A DNA stretch of 64,000 nt from Sipunculus nudus. Taxonomy: Eukaryota > Annelida > Sipuncula > Golfingiida > Sipunculidae. The translations under genes were made by a program, and so were the position numbers. The notes under the pieces were generated by a model. The model did no database searches. It saw only the letters and a list, made by a program, of their open reading frames with translations, and had not been told where the DNA came from. The stretch spans positions 35,615,159 through 35,679,158 of the forward strand of contig CM049313.1 of NCBI GenBank assembly GCA_026874595.1, written 5' to 3'. Numbering within the stretch: the stretch's first letter is position 1; each line of letters begins with the position of its first letter. Shown piece by piece: positions 34,020 to 47,300 of the stretch.

Positions 34020-37000
34020 AAATTTATGAAAAAGTAGAAGTAGAACTTTTTGTACAAGGCTGACAATGACTAGCAAAAAATTTTGTACAGCAACAGTAAA
34101 TGAAGGTATTTGAACACACAGTGTACTCAGCCTGTAATCAGTCTTTAAAAAGCACATGTATCAGTGATGCAGTAACGCTACTCAGGAAGGCTCAAGGCAT
34201 ATTATTTACCACAAAACTGACGAGTGTATATTCATTCAAATACAAAATAATTTCACAATACATTACAAGATTATTTAGAAAAAATATAATCCCATAAGTA
34301 GTGATGCTGTTTACAATAATATGTGGAAACTTCTCCTTCAAGACACCTCCTTATCAGAGACACCTCTCCATTACAGACACATCAGGTTATAAGGTACAAG
34401 TAAGGGTTTGGAGGTATGTAGCTTTTGTACTACTGGAACCTCTCCAACCTGGAAGCTGCCATGTCCTTAACTGGAAGCGTCCATTCTAGTTTAATTCACA
34501 CACAAAAAAAAATAATACTGAATTCATGTCACATGTAAATTTTAGATATTGATGATCTGCCTTCTTAAAGCATTAGTAGTGATGGTGATGCTGAAAATGA
34601 CTTCATTACTGTAATCTGCAGCAATGTTTATGACTAAATACCCTTTAAAACATGAGATATTAGCAACCACATATAATACTGTATGTATAAAAATAGTATG
34701 TACCTGCTTTCCAAACAGCCAGGGGGGGGAGGGGCAATGAAAATGTATCCCACATCAAGTAGTCAATGTCTAGATTGCTTTGTACTCAATAACAAGTGTA
34801 CACCACAGAAGGACAAGTGCACCTAGTTGTGTTCAGGTCCAGAGAACACGCACTACAGGCTTTGTTAAATTAAACAAGTTAAATTAAACTGACTCTGACA
34901 GGGACCTTTCCTTTAAGGAATAGGTATGGTCTTTTTATATTGATAAAATGGACCCAAGCACTTAGTGTCAGCTATTGCCAACAGATGTCACCAGCAAGAT
35001 GATAAAAACGTCTACTGCATTGTTAAATGTAATGTTAATTATCTACAGCTGCCAACCACAGGAGGCATAGATTCTTAGTGATCTAATGAGACATAGTATG
35101 AACACTAGAATATTATGCTTAGGTTAATATATACCTACAAATCAATATTACAGGGCTGATTAACCATATTTAAGTAACTATTAGTGTCCAGGTGAGTCTC
35201 TGGAAAAAATATGCATTGTAATACTAATATATCTATCTGCTTGGAGTTAACCCCAACATTTCATCAATAAACCTAACAATACACTGATAAACAAAAGTAT
35301 ACATAAAAATAAAAATAAATTTAACAGATCTAAAATCATAAATACAAAATAAAATTACAAAACATGCAACTAAAGAGTAAAACTTGCATGACTATAGGCA
35401 AAACATGACTGATTTATTAATAATTCTGCAGTCACTGAAACAAGCCACAATATATTTACAGTATAAGCGCAGAATGTTTATACACAAAATATTCAGTGGC
35501 AATGATGTAGATAATAATAATGCTGACTGTATACATGTGATCCCTGAAAATCCTATAAGCAACTTCCCTATACTAATAATCAAATAGGGCAAATTATACA
35601 GTACAACTTTTGAGACTGGTCAACATTTAAATCAGAGGCAATCAGACTTTGGTTCAAATGCAAATGCATTCACATTTGCATGTAATTAAAGACACTGGCA
35701 ACAAGAGAGGTAATTGACCTAACCACCACAGCCCTTATGCTCCACCCCTTTGACCTAATAATGCAAATGAGCCCCACGGTCGCTCCTGTTACAAGACAAA
35801 AGTAACATCACAAAGGTCCGTCATGCATGATGTCATATCGACTGACATCACCAGCTGGAATGGCACTTATATCCTTGTTCTTTGGTGATGAATATATAAC
35901 AATCCTTGTGACCTTTTATACTGTCTCCTTTGCATAAAAAAATATCCTGGAAAAACATTTGGACACAGGTACTGATACAAACTTTAAGTGTTTCTGTTGT
36001 TTTTGTTGATGATGAACTGTGACCATGGTTTTTGGAATGGAATAAAAAATGTGACTTTTTACCATGACAACAGTAACCTGATTGGTTGATTTCAACTGTT
36101 CCACTTATGATCATTAATTTAATGAATATGCCATGAATATCATGGATATTTAATGGTCAGGTCAATTTCCTGCGATTTTATGATGGTGCCTTTAAATGTT
36201 CATTTCACAAAATTGCTTTGATTTTGTCAACACTGCAAGAAAGGGACATCTTACTCTTACACCCTGTCCCAAAGAGCTTTAATATAAGTACAGACAGAAA
36301 AGTAAAAAGTAATGATGTAAGTCTCAAAGCAACACACTTTTACATAAAGCTATCATTTCCTACACCAGTGAAAATGCCATCTTTAGCTACATTTCTGCTG
36401 CTTTAAATGGTGTGCATAGGACCTCAAAATCTTCAGCAAAACATCAAATCAAAACATAAAATCTAACCTGCAGATAACAAAGATCACACACTAACCAACA
36501 CTCTGTGAAGACCTACTTGAAAATTTAGGCAAACATCACCTATATGTCTATTATACATACATTATTAATGTGTAAATAATGAGTAATTACAAAATGCTGC
36601 AGTTTTTACACAGGAACCTTTCACTTTAGCATGTAATGAGCTGGTACTAAAAGATTAGTAAGTTTATTTGAACCATTCACAGTAACATTATGCATATACA
36701 TTAAACACTGAAAGTAATGAAACTTATGAAGACAGGACACAGAGATCATTAGAAATAGAATGTAAGCTTTATCTTGAAGTTGAGACCAGAATAGAGACTG
36801 AGACCATTTTTATTTTGAAACCAAGATCAAAGACCAGAACCTCAGAGACCAAAGTCAAGACCCTAAAAATTCATCTTGAGACCCTGTATTGAGACCTTAA
36901 TCACTGATCAGAACCTGTCATTTACGTACCTAGGTCATCATCAAAAATGATATCCAACAAGCTAATTTAAGTACACATTATGAGATTTATTTAAATCTTT

Positions 37001-38188
37001 CTGCAGCAGGAAATTCACCAAAACATGCAAAGCAAAGATCACCAATGCTGACTAGCTTAGCTTATAAGAGTGTCTTCTTCTATTAATAATGGTGAGTTTC
37101 TGTGGATTTCTAAGCCAAGATAGTGCCTTGAACAAGTATCATTTGAGGCAACACTTCCTGCACACCGTTTTCCACACAAGCCTGAAGCCTTACTGTTTTT
37201 GAGTGTTCATTTAATACAGCCGAACACAGTTAAACCTTCATCATTCTCCACCTGTTCACTTGAAAATTTTAATAACCATAACCTACTTTTGATGTCCAAA
37301 TAGATTGTCAAATTTATTTATACATGCATCATTCTCAATACCAATATCTGCTAATCACGTGTTGTACTGTTCAGGAGTGATATCTGAACTTAATTATGTC
37401 CTTGTCCATCTCTTGTGATACTGAATTCATAATTATCACCAACAGTACTTTTAAGTATACCCCCACTTCACTTTTTTATTATCCTTTTCATGAACTGGTA
37501 CCCTTTTGGGTGAAATGGGTAACATATTTTGGATTGAAGCACTCCATAGATATTCCTCAACTTGGACTTGAGTACTTGTTACGGAAACAACATTAACCAA
37601 TGTAGCATTTAAAATATTTTTAAACAAAACCTGATTTTAAACATCTCATTGTGACCAATTTAATGCATGTGTACAAGAAGGTATATTTCACATTTCAGCT
37701 TGTACTGTTATTCTACTTTAAATGTGCAGGAATACATTATTTATACTGGTAACAAAAAATTAGATTTGCAAATATTATAAATATCTACATGATTTAAACG
37801 CATAAATGTTTCAAAATGCTGACCTTCACAAATACCAACTTCAGGCTCCAATATCTGGTCGAAATTACTCAGATTCAGGTATTAGCGTACCTCCATTATC
37901 TGCCACACTCACCTCCAGCCAATAATTCTGATGGTCCTCATGCTGACAATAGAGTGAGGTTGTACTTTATACTACATATATAAGGGACTTACATTTCAGA
38001 GGCACCATCTTGGATCTTGGGATAAATCTTCAAAAATACACCCAATGTTACCTACAGTATATAATCATTACCTACACATACATGTCATAATAATCATCTG
38101 CAGAGCATTAATAAATAAATTTACCTACAGTGAGAAGTGAACATTTTGAAATGATTATTGTACAGATCACCATTTTGCTGGTTGTGTT
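34020..38188. other. Intergenic, including the likely 3' UTR of the CUB/LDLa gene
   Basis: No gene was recognised. Read on the minus strand, an AATAAA lies at 37313-37318, about 870 bases past the stop codon, and could serve as a polyadenylation signal. This was not established. Confidence 0.4.
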
Positions 38189-38313
38189 TCACACGGTTGT
38201 AACAATACGCCTCATCTGCCTGCAGTCTTCTTTGGATTCCTCATTCTCTGTGGGACTTTTCTCGTCTGAATTATCCTCAAATTCTCGAAACTTGTAAGGA
38301 GGTGGAGACTCTC
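38189..38313 (-). CDS. CUB/LDLa gene, terminal exon F
   Basis: The acceptor is TATTTTCCAG|G. The reading frame ESPPPYKFREFEDNSDEKSP continues to ...RRIVTTV and stops at TGA (38191-38189). The entering phase matches both donors of exon E. The acidic tail carries a second PPPY motif. Confidence 0.82.
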
Positions 38314-41300
38314 CTGGAAAATATTCAAATAAATATTTAATAAATGTTTTAATCATAAAATAATTACCTCCTTTATTAGTGCAATTTATAATTTAATTTC
38401 TGCATTATTGTACCCCATCATTTCAATCACCTCAGAGTAGCGGTTTTTATTTCTGATATTTCTTTCAAATCAATATAGTTTGGAAATAACTAGGGACCCA
38501 TGGGTCTTGACCCTCAGCTGCATTTGTCTATAAGGAGATATGTTGATGAGGTTTTCCAAAATATTGGTCCTGTGATCAGTTTGAAGCCAACCTGTCTACC
38601 CAAACTGGAGTTATCATCCATAAACTAATTTGTGAATGGATGGGCCCTGTGACCTTAACCTTTGGGCCCTGTTACCTTAACCTTTGGCCTTGTGACCCCA
38701 AAATCAAAAGGAAACTTCCCCTATTGGCAGGTGCACCACATGTCGATGATGGAAGGATTGAGATGAAAGGTCTGACTTAAAATGCATCCACAATCTTTCT
38801 AAAGTAGAGGGTCCTGTGACCTTGACCTTTATATCTCATGACCCAGAATCAACAGTTCTTACTTTAGTGGTGGGCCATATATAAGTCAAGTTTGAAACCA
38901 ATATTTCAAACCTAACTCTTGTTATCATCTGGAAACTAATATGTGGATAGATGGCCCCATGACCTTGTCATTTGACCTTGTGACCCCAAAAATCCATAAG
39001 TTACTTCCACTATTGGCAGGTGAGCAACATCTAGAAGATAGAAGGTTTGGGACAGAAAGTTTGGCTAAAAATACATCAACAAGCTTTTGAAAGAAGTGGG
39101 TCCTGTGACCTTGACCTTTGGCATTATGGCCCCAAAATCAAAAGGGTTCTTACATTATTGGTGGGTCATATATAAGTCAAAATTGAAACCAATATGTCAA
39201 TCAAAACTGGAGTTATCATCCAGAAACAAATATGTGGACAGATGGGCCCCTGTGACCATCACCTTTGACCTTGTGACCCCAAAATCAATCAGGTTCTTCC
39301 CCTATTGGCAGCTCAGCTATATGTGCAAGATGGAAGATTTGGGATGAAAAGTTTGGCTTTAAATGCATCCACAATCTATCATAATAGGTAGGTGCTGTGA
39401 CCTTGACCTTTGACCTCATGACCCGAAAAAACTGAACAGAACCTTCCCCTGTTGGCAGGTTAGCAATATCTTGAAGATGGAAGGTTTGCCATTAAAAAAA
39501 TCCATATGCATTCTTTTTGTAGAAATGAGTCTTGTGACCTTGACCTTTGACCATTGGACCCCAAAATCGATACGGTTCTAATTTAAGTGGTGAGTCATAT
39601 ATAAATTAAGTTTGAAACCAGTATGTCAAACTAAACTTGAGTTATCATCTGGAAACTAATTTGTGAACAGATGGCCCCTGTGACCTTGACCTTTGACCAT
39701 GTGACCCCAAATTCATTTATGCTCTCCCCATACTGGCAAGTCAGCTAAATGTGCAAAATGGAAAGTTTAGGATGAAAAGCTTGGCTTAAAATGCAGCCAT
39801 AATTTTTTTTTTTTAATAAGTGAGTCCTGTAACCTTGACCTTTGACCTCATGACCCCAAAATCATATAGGTTCTTGCTTTAGTGGTGGGCCATACGTAAG
39901 GCGTAAAAAAAAAAAATTCTTTGTTTCCGGTTACCCGACCGACCCTAGATTTACTGTGCGACCCATAAATTTTTATTTGGATTCTGATTGCAAAACCAGT
40001 AAAAGTCGAGGTTTGCGCGTGGAATTTTTAGGTGAAGTACCACTTAATGTCGACAACTTTAATCTGTCATACTGATACAAATTACGATGTTCTGAGATCG
40101 TCACTGACAGTTCAAATATACCCGCGAAAACGGCGTGTGGACGATCATATTCATAAGTGGGTTCGTCAGCTTAGAACGTAGTTCTGCGCAACTTTTTTTA
40201 ATTTATAGGAAGCAGATAAATATCAAAAGTGTTCCACTGGAAAAATAAGCAGCTTCTTTCAAGCTATGAACGTGGCCTCCTCAGCGAATGTCTGATAGCC
40301 GTGACCCGTCTGAGAACTGATTCGAGATCGTTCAAATTTGCCCTAAGCCCCGTAAATTTGCATCTTCCATAAAGCCTTATTAATGGCCCGCTTGTATGCA
40401 CGGTCGCGAGTCGGCAATATTCGGAAGTGAGTGCCATCTTTGGCTATGCAAATGAGTTGAAATGAACCAATGACATGATGTTTCGTCACTGCATGTAACC
40501 GTGGTTACCTATTCGGGTATTTGTATAATATAATATTACAAAAGCTCAGCAACTGTAAGAGGGGAAAGCATTAATTTTCTATCATGCAGGGGAAGTAACA
40601 GTAAGAAGCTGATGAAAATGACCTTGATATGGAAACCTAAACTGCTGATTTACTGCTGACTGTAAGTATTATTTAGACTTTGGACAAGTAACAAGTCCTA
40701 TTTTGTCCAAACATTGCTTACTGATGGTATTAAAGGTGTAAATGAAGAGCACTTCAATGTGATAATCTAATGCAAACCAGAATACAGGTAGTTGACAAGT
40801 GACAATGTGTATCCGCCAAAATCAGAGTAGGACGGGTGAAGTGAGGCATGGATTGAGTGGCAAGGGGAAATAGAGTTAGATGTGTTACATATTAGCAAGA
40901 ATGTCTGCCACATAAACATGATTGTAGGTGGTGCCACCTGTAATTTGACTGAGAAACTATCCAAGATGTATACACATGCAAAATTTCAGGTGGAAAAGTC
41001 AAACCACTGCCGAGAGATGAGTGATTTTATCAAACAGCAGTTGGACGCTGTGCAAAAATGGTTGCAGGTGGCGCCACCAGTTTCTTGTATAATAAAGAGC
41101 TATGTGAGATCCAAACACATGCAAAACATCAGGAAGATATGTCAAACCAGTCCAGAGATATAAGCATGGATGTCTGCAGCATGAACCTGAATGTAGGTGG
41201 CGCAACCTGTCATATAAAATCAAGAAAGCTATCCAGGATGTATAGGCATGCCAAATTTCAGGTGTATAAGTCAAACCACTGCTGAGATATGAGTGATTTT

Positions 41301-44300
41301 AACCCAAGTGAAACTACCAGATGAACGCTGTGCAAAAATAATTGCAGGTGGCGCCACCAGTTTCTTGTATTATAAAGAGCTATGTGAGATCTAAACACAT
41401 GAAAATTTTCAGAAAGATACGTCAAACCAGTCCGGACATATAAGCATGGATGTCTGCAGTGTGAACTTGAATGAAGGTTGCGCCAACTGTCATAAATTCA
41501 AGAAAGCCATCCAGGATGTATACAAATGCAAAATTTCAGGTGAATAAGTCAAACCACTGCCGAGATAGGAGTGATTTTAGCCCAGGTCAAACGCAGAGGT
41601 GGACCCTGTGCAAAACTAGATGTGTCGGAACGACACGAATGCCCCCGCCTTGGGCAAATTAGAAACATTTGTAAAATTTTGAAAAATTTTTAAGTTCAGG
41701 AGGTGTTGTATGGTCAAAAGTAGGTCAACAAGGGCAAAATGCAAACTCGATCTGTAACGGGTAATTATCAAGCAACACACCAAAAATCATGCCAGTATAT
41801 GCAGGCATTGTGAAAAAAAGTCCATACACGTGCAACAACAGGGTGGTATCTGCAGGCATTGAGTAAAAAAAGTCAGTACATATGCATTTGTTATGAAAAT
41901 TTATATTTTTCATGAAACTTTCTATGTTCAGGAGCAGTCAAATGGTCAAAAGTAGGTCAACTGAGACAAAACAAGAACTCGATCTGTAACTGGTCATTAT
42001 CTGCCTACACACCAAAAATCAGGCCCTTATCTGCAGGCACTGCGAAAAAAAAGTCCATACATGTGCATTTTTTTATAAAATTTTCATGTTAGAGCACCGT
42101 CAAACGGTAAAAAATAGGTCAACTGGGACATAACGTGAACTTGATCTGTAACTGTTCATTATCTGCCCACACACCAAAAATCAGGCCAATATCTGCAGGT
42201 ATTGCGAAAAAAGTCTGTACAAGTGTATTTGTCATGAAAATTTATATGTTACATGAAATTTTCTATGTTCAGGAGCCGTAAACAGTCAAAAGTAGGTCAA
42301 CTGGGAAGAAATGTGAACTCCATATGTAACTGGTCAATATCTGTCGACACGTAAAAAATCAGGCCAATATCTGCAGGCATTGCGAAAAAAGTCCGTACAT
42401 GTGTATTTGTCATGAAATTTCATATTTTTCATGAAATTTTTTATGTTCAGGAGCTGTAAAACAGTCAAAAGTAGGTCAACCGGGACGAAACGCGAACTCG
42501 ATCTGTAACTGGTCTATATCTACCAACACACCAAACATCAGGCCAATATCTGTAGGCATTGCGAAAAAAAGTCCATACATGTGTATCTGTCATGAATATT
42601 TATATTTTTCATGAAATTTTCTAAGTTTAGGAGCCGTAAAACGGTCAAAAGTAGGTCAACCGGGACAAAACGCGAACTGGATCTGTAACTGGTCTATATC
42701 TGTCCACACACTAAACATCAGGCCAATATCTGCAGGCATTGCGAAAAAAAAGTCCGTACATGTGTATTTGTCATGAAATTTCATATTTTTCATGATATTT
42801 TCTATGTTCAGGAGCCTTAAAAAGGTCAAAAGTAGGTCAACCGTGATGAAATGCGAACTTGATCTGTAACTGGTCTATATCTGCCCACACACCAAAAATC
42901 AGGCCAATATCTGCAGGCATTGCGAAAAAAAGTCTGTACAACTGTTTGATTTCGGAAGGACGGACATGGGTAAAACTATATGCCCCGGCCACTTTGTGGC
43001 AGGGGCATAAAAAGGGCACAGGTGGCGCCACAAGTTTCTTGTATGATAAAGAGCTATGCGACATCTTATTACATGCAAATTTTCAGGAAAATATGTCAAA
43101 CCAGTCCGGAGATACAAGCATGGATGTCTACAGCGTGAACGTCAATGTAGTTGGTGCCACCTGTCATAAAATCAAGAAAGCTACCGAGGATGTATATGCA
43201 TGCACATGAATTAGTCAAACCAATGCAGAGATATAAGTGATTTTAACCCAAGGCAGACGAACAGATGGACACTGTGCAAACATGGTTGCAGATGGCACCA
43301 CCATTTTTTGTGTGTTATAAAGCTTTCCAAGGGCTACATTTGTACAAAATTATTTTCCTGATTGGTCAAACGAGTCCAAAGATATGTTGGTTAATGTGTC
43401 AAACAGACTGGACAGTGGAAAGGTCAAAGGTCAACGCCGATTGGTTAGGCACCAGTTCACATGTGACCTGATAATTGGAGTAAGTTTTGGAAAAATCAGT
43501 CTAGTAGTCTCAGAGGAGTTCTCCGGAAACAAATGTGGCAGCAGCGGCTGAACGGGGCCAAAAACATAGTATTTACAAAACTTTGTTGTGGCGGATACAA
43601 ATACTTGTTCAGTGTTTTGAACAATAAGAAGAGAAATTACAGTGGAACCCCGCCTTGCGACCACCCCACAATTGCGACCACCCGTCAATTACGACCATTT
43701 TGCTTGGTCCAGAATTTTTTTTAGTTTATTTATGTTTAAAAATGACTCAAAATTACGACCACCCCTGAATTCAGAATTACGACCAGATTTCCTGGCCCCA
43801 GTGCTAATGCGACCCCGCTAATGCGACCACCGCCGAGTGGTACTGAAACAACAATTGTCACGAGTCAATGGCTGCGTCTTGTCACAGGCGCCTTAACGAA
43901 AGATCAAAGCGGGTAACAAGGTTTCTTAACCCGAGTGTTAATCTGGTCCCGCATATCTTCCCGACTCGGTGTCTTCGCTGAGACTCGTTGAGGTATTGGT
44001 TATAGTTCAAAGAGGGTAACCATCGGCCTGATTACTAAATGAGTAATAAGTAATAAGTGTGGGGTTGCGGGCTTAATATTTCAACTCATCACATATTGTT
44101 CGATCCTCATTGGTAAAATTAACGACCTAGTTAATCCTAAATGTGTTCATACCTTATTGACACTTGAGTATTGAGCAGTCAGTAAAATGTATAAATAAAG
44201 CTTGCATGGGGGAAAATCTCTCACATTAACTTGCGTTTTCTGATAGATCGTTGTCGGTTTATTTCTCTACTGATTAAGTTTGCATTTTACTTGCTTGCTG

Positions 44301-47300
44301 TTAGGCAACCATGCCTCTGAAAGACTCTCCTTGAGGGATAAAGTGGCGTTAATCAAGGCGGCAAACACCACGCGCAGTCAGCACCAAATGGCTCAGCAGT
44401 TTAGCGTCAGGAAAACTCGAGTGCACGCAATATATACTCAAGCGGAATGCTAAATATATGACAGCCATGTATTATGTTCAACATGCATTCAGTAGGTTGT
44501 AATCGTATTGCCTTAGTGTTATTATTTGTTAATCATCAGTCACTACTTATGTGGACATGTATATTAATTTTTATCATGAAAAAATATGTTCAGCTACACA
44601 CACAAAAAATTCATAATAAGGGTCCTCCGCTAAGTAAATAATGTTGTTATAATTCACAATAAAGATATGCAATAGATAAACTCTGATACACATTAAATAT
44701 TATACACATTATATGCGACCACGGTAAGAGTTTCACAAATACGACCACCCCCAAATTACGACCACTGCTCAGTCCCCAGGGTGGTCGTAATTGTGGGGTT
44801 CCACTGTACTTTCATAGTGTCTAACATTCTCGTGTATGTTGGTGTATAATACTTACTTGAAGAATAAGGCGGAGACATCATGGGACATATGTAGTCTGTA
44901 CAGCCTATTGATGGTGGTGTATAATACTTACTTGGAGAATATGGAGGAGGCATCATCATTGGACGTATGTAGTCTGTACAGTCTATTGATGGTGGTGGGT
45001 CATCACACTGTGTCATCTGGTCTTGTACCTCTGCTCTCAACATTCTACCATTCTCACGTAGCTCCCTGATTCGCTCTGTGTAAAGAGAAATAGTGATGTT
45101 TAAATGATAATTAATTCAAGACAAAGTCACATGCACATTGAGTCAAAGGTTTCTGCACTGTGTCCTGTAGTCATTTGATCCTTCCAATATTTTTTTTTCT
45201 TTATTTTCACTCACCACATTTATGTGTAATTCTGGTTTACTAAGGATGAAGCATTTTAACAGGTAAAAATAAAGGTTATTTTTCATAGATTATACATTTT
45301 AACTAATTAAAATAACTAATGCAGGGGTAGTCGACCAGACGGCCGAAACCCAGAATGCCGAAACCCAGAATACCAAACCCAAAATGCTGAAGCCCATCTT
45401 GCCAAAAAAGAAAATAAATAATAGGATATAATGTGATTAATGCCCAGTAAAGTGACAAGTATGCTGTCTGTTAAGGTACTTGAACAAAATTTGATACCAT
45501 CCTCCAATATTTTTAAATAATTTACCGTAATTTATTCGGCATATCGGCAGCGGCACTACTATAATGTCGGCAAAACAACCCGGTTCCGCTAAATGTCCCT
45601 GGCTTTAGTAAACCCTCATTTTGCAGGTATAGTCAGACTAACTGATTTTCATGAAGAAAGTTATATCTTGTGTCACATTTATGCTTCTTTATGAATTATT
45701 TTTTCCTAATTTACACATCGTTCAACTGCATATTAGCCAAGATGACGGCGGTTGCGTGGGGAACTCAAGGCAGCGTGGATAAACATCCACACTTTCATAG
45801 CAATACACCACTTTGTGTACACAATTAAATGTGCACTTTAATCATTGTAACCCTGGTGGTACAATTCAAAACCTAAAATGTAGCATAGCCAAGAATAAAA
45901 GAAAATACAGAAAATTATAACATTCATCTAGTTAATGCACCATCTGGGGGGGGGGAGTGCAGGGCAGAGTGGAAGCCTGCTAGTAGTGGCCAAGCTGGGC
46001 CAGCAAGCTGCCTGGGGTGGGTTACATAATGCAAGTGAAGGCTGTGTTACTAGGTGGGCTAGATGTAAACAACACTTGACATGGTGTATGAAAACTTGAA
46101 TAAAAGCTACTCTTTTCAATCAATTCCTTTGAAATTTCAGATTTTAAAAGATTAAATCCTTATGTATATATGCTGTGAAAATTAAATCAACAGTGCTTAC
46201 TGAGAAAAAATGTGCCATTGCCAAAGTTGGACAAAATTTAAGGTATTGATTTTTTATTTATGCTAATAACTTGAAAAATTTGCAAAATTCAGATCTAATT
46301 TTGGGTAAACCATTGAATCTTGATTAAATAAAGTTATATTCCTGAAAAAAGTCTCCAGCTTCAGCAATTCTCATGTTAGGTGAGTAAATATATTTTCTGA
46401 TTTTTAAAAAATTGCATTATATTTAGACCCATAACTTCAAAATTATACCTAATACTGACCTAATTTTTGGTATGTTCATAGAAAATGTATGGAAGAATAT
46501 GAATACTAAATATGATCAAAAACAGATCAGTGGTTTTGACATTAGGCAGCCTTGAATTGTTACAATGGCTTTTTTATGAAAAACGGAGGTTTTTCCTTAA
46601 TATCTCGAAGGAACGAAGTCCTAATGACCCAATTTTCGGTATGGTAGGAGATTTTGGGGACATCTAATGGTATGCAAAATTTTGGATACATAGGTCCAAC
46701 GGTTTTAAAATGTGCCCTGTTAACGGCCGGACGGCCGGACGGATGGACGGACGGACAAAGGACAAAGGACCACGACTATAGCTCAGATGACTTACAGTCA
46801 GCTGAGCTAAAAATGCATTTCTCCTGGTCAGACATAAGAGTGAAATAAAAGATCTTATCAAGGAAATTTTCAAAATTACCTTATTCAATCACTCCCAAGG
46901 CCTTGAGGGAACATTAAAAAATTCAGAGATTTTTAAGGTTTCGGGAGTCCTGTTTCATTGAATGACAGTTCGCCGTATGTCATTGCTTCTTACCTTGTCT
47001 GATATGTTGAAGGATTCTACGTCGCTGTCGTACTCGGCTGCCTTTGAGAGCAATCAGCGCAAGAGTCAGGATAGCTAGGAGGGGTAGTGTCCATGACAAC
47101 CAATACTTATATAATGCACAGTGGCCCCCAAATACCCCAATACAGGACAGGCTCTCCTTCAGACCAGGGGCTGCAAGTCGAACATAACTGTTTACATACA
47201 CAAGTATACAAATGTCCAGTTTAACCTTGATCTCTTGTCTATAGCAGGACCAACAGTATTTTCAGGCTTATTGATGGTGGCAGATGTTAAAGGAGGCTGC

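Noticed and set aside
41615-43008. CRISPR-like array or centromeric satellite
   Set aside because: The 178-bp units are contiguous, with no unique spacers, only seven copies and defined element ends, so it is the body of a mobile element.
43640-44806. Intact pogo transposon
   Set aside because: At 1167 bp with only a helix-turn-helix remnant and no catalytic domain, it cannot be autonomous.
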